Origin: Actinomycetes bacterium | GTDB taxonomy: Bacteria; Actinomycetota; Acidimicrobiia; Acidimicrobiales; Microtrichaceae | Length of the DNA stretch: 32,588 nt | Direction of reading: 5' to 3' | NCBI GenBank assembly: GCA_023389745.1 | Contig: JAEWED010000032.1 | Location: 1-32,588, forward strand | Shown here: one piece after another, positions 32,116-32,588 of the stretch | How the letters are laid out: each line of letters starts with the position of its first letter | Numbering within the stretch: position 1 is the first letter of the stretch | Position numbers and translations under genes: made by a program | Notes under the pieces: model-generated | Seen by the model: the letters and a program-made list of their open reading frames with translations, nothing else | What the model was told of the DNA's origin: nothing | The model's database searches: none

Positions 32116-32588
32116 CGTTCCTGGATCCGGCAGCGGTCGCCACGACAGAACGTCGAATCTTGCCCAGTCCGGTGCGTGGGAGCGAATCGATGAGCTCGAG
32201 CTCCTTCGGCGCGGCTGCGACGGGCAGCGAGGCGCGCACCAGCTCGCGAAGTCGGTCGAGCGTCGGTGGTGCCGACGGGTCGCTCGGGACGACCACCGCC
32301 ACCACCCGCTGACCCCACTCGGCGTCGGGTCGTCCGACGACCGCGACCTCGGCGACACCCGGATCGGTGCCGAGCACGGCCTCGACGTCGGTCGGCCAGA
32401 CCTTCTCGCCGCCGCTGATGATGAGGTCGTCGCCACGGCCGTGCACGACGAGTCGTCCCGTCTCGGCATCCAGCGCGCCGAGGTCGCCGGTGGCGTACCA
32501 GCCGGCGGCGTCGACGGGGGCGACGCCGTTTCGGTAGGCGCGGCACAACGTGGGTGTGCGCAGCTCGATCGGCCCCACGACTCCGGGT
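32108..32588 (-). CDS. AMP-binding acyl-CoA synthetase, C-terminal part (cut by window end)
   Basis: The last ~159 residues of an ANL-superfamily adenylate-forming enzyme; the N-terminal part lies beyond the window. These enzymes activate carboxylates to acyl-AMP and then acyl-CoA. Visible are PIELRTPTLCRAYR.NG, GWYATGDLGALDAETGRLVVHGR, the hinge GRGDDLIISGGEKVWPTDVEAVL, VAEVAVVGRPDAEWGQRVVAVVV, and the catalytic-lysine region LPRTGLGKIRRS near the C terminus. The DDLIISGGEKV segment and short C terminus are close to MenE (o-succinylbenzoate-CoA ligase) and related small acyl-CoA ligases, but the substrate pocket is outside the window. The stop overlaps the VOC gene start. Confidence 0.92.
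   Translation of the reverse strand, partial: PGVVGPIELRTPTLCRAYRNGVAPVDAAGWYATGDLGALDAETGRLVVHGRGDDLIISGGEKVWPTDVEAVLGTDPGVAEVAVVGRPDAEWGQRVVAVVVPSDPSAPPTLDRLRELVRASLPVAAAPKELELIDSLPRTGLGKIRRSVVATAAGSRNDG

Overview
The window is about 32.6 kb of uniformly high-GC DNA (by eye roughly 70 %) that is almost completely coding. The gene content and order are actinobacterial: a division and cell-wall (dcw) cluster running mraY-murD-ftsW-murG-murC/murB-ftsQ-ftsZ-pgeF-sepF-yggT-divIVA, then a DksA-like gene, lspA, rluD and dnaE, plus a bacterial proteasome activator (Bpa/PafE) and a DUF222-HNH (13E12-type) protein. Many GTG starts, GTGA/ATGA stop-start overlaps and -10-like hexamers set 6-7 nt before start codons fit the same phylum. 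A deep-branching actinobacterium, for example class Acidimicrobiia, is my best guess, but this rests on memory of gene families and not on a search.

Region 1 (1-11,762, all +): peptidoglycan precursor synthesis and septum assembly. mraY (3' end only), murD, ftsW, murG, a fused murC-murB and ftsQ are joined by 1-4 nt stop-start overlaps and look like one translationally coupled operon. ftsZ has its own promoter-like sequence and a structured 165-bp leader. It is followed by the laccase-domain editing enzyme PgeF, the FtsZ anchor SepF, a YggT membrane protein and a long DivIVA (polar growth). A 13-base T run lies inside the murC part and is foreign to the base composition.

Region 2 (11,763-16,660): a lysine/alanine/proline-tailed DksA/TraR-like protein whose zinc finger has lost three of four cysteines, lipoprotein signal peptidase lspA overlapping rluD, a convergent Rrf2-type regulator, a divergent alkaline-phosphatase-superfamily phosphodiesterase, and the proteasome activator bpa.

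Region 3 (16,661-24,835, +): dnaE, the replicative polymerase, interrupted by a 161-residue mini-intein; an unrecognised 222-residue protein overlapping a nitroreductase-like gene; and an RND/MMPL-type exporter.

Region 4 (24,836-32,588, mostly -): accessory metabolism. It holds a YyaL/DUF255 thioredoxin-fold protein, a DUF222-HNH protein preceded by three 16-bp tandem repeats, a DJ-1/PfpI protein next to a GlxA-type DJ-1/AraC regulator, a divergent SDR oxidoreductase, a two-domain VOC protein, and the 3' end of an acyl-CoA synthetase. No rRNA, tRNA, CRISPR array, transposase or prophage gene was seen, and no gene-free stretch exceeds 300 bases (the longest is 194 bp, 11,763-11,956, annotated below).
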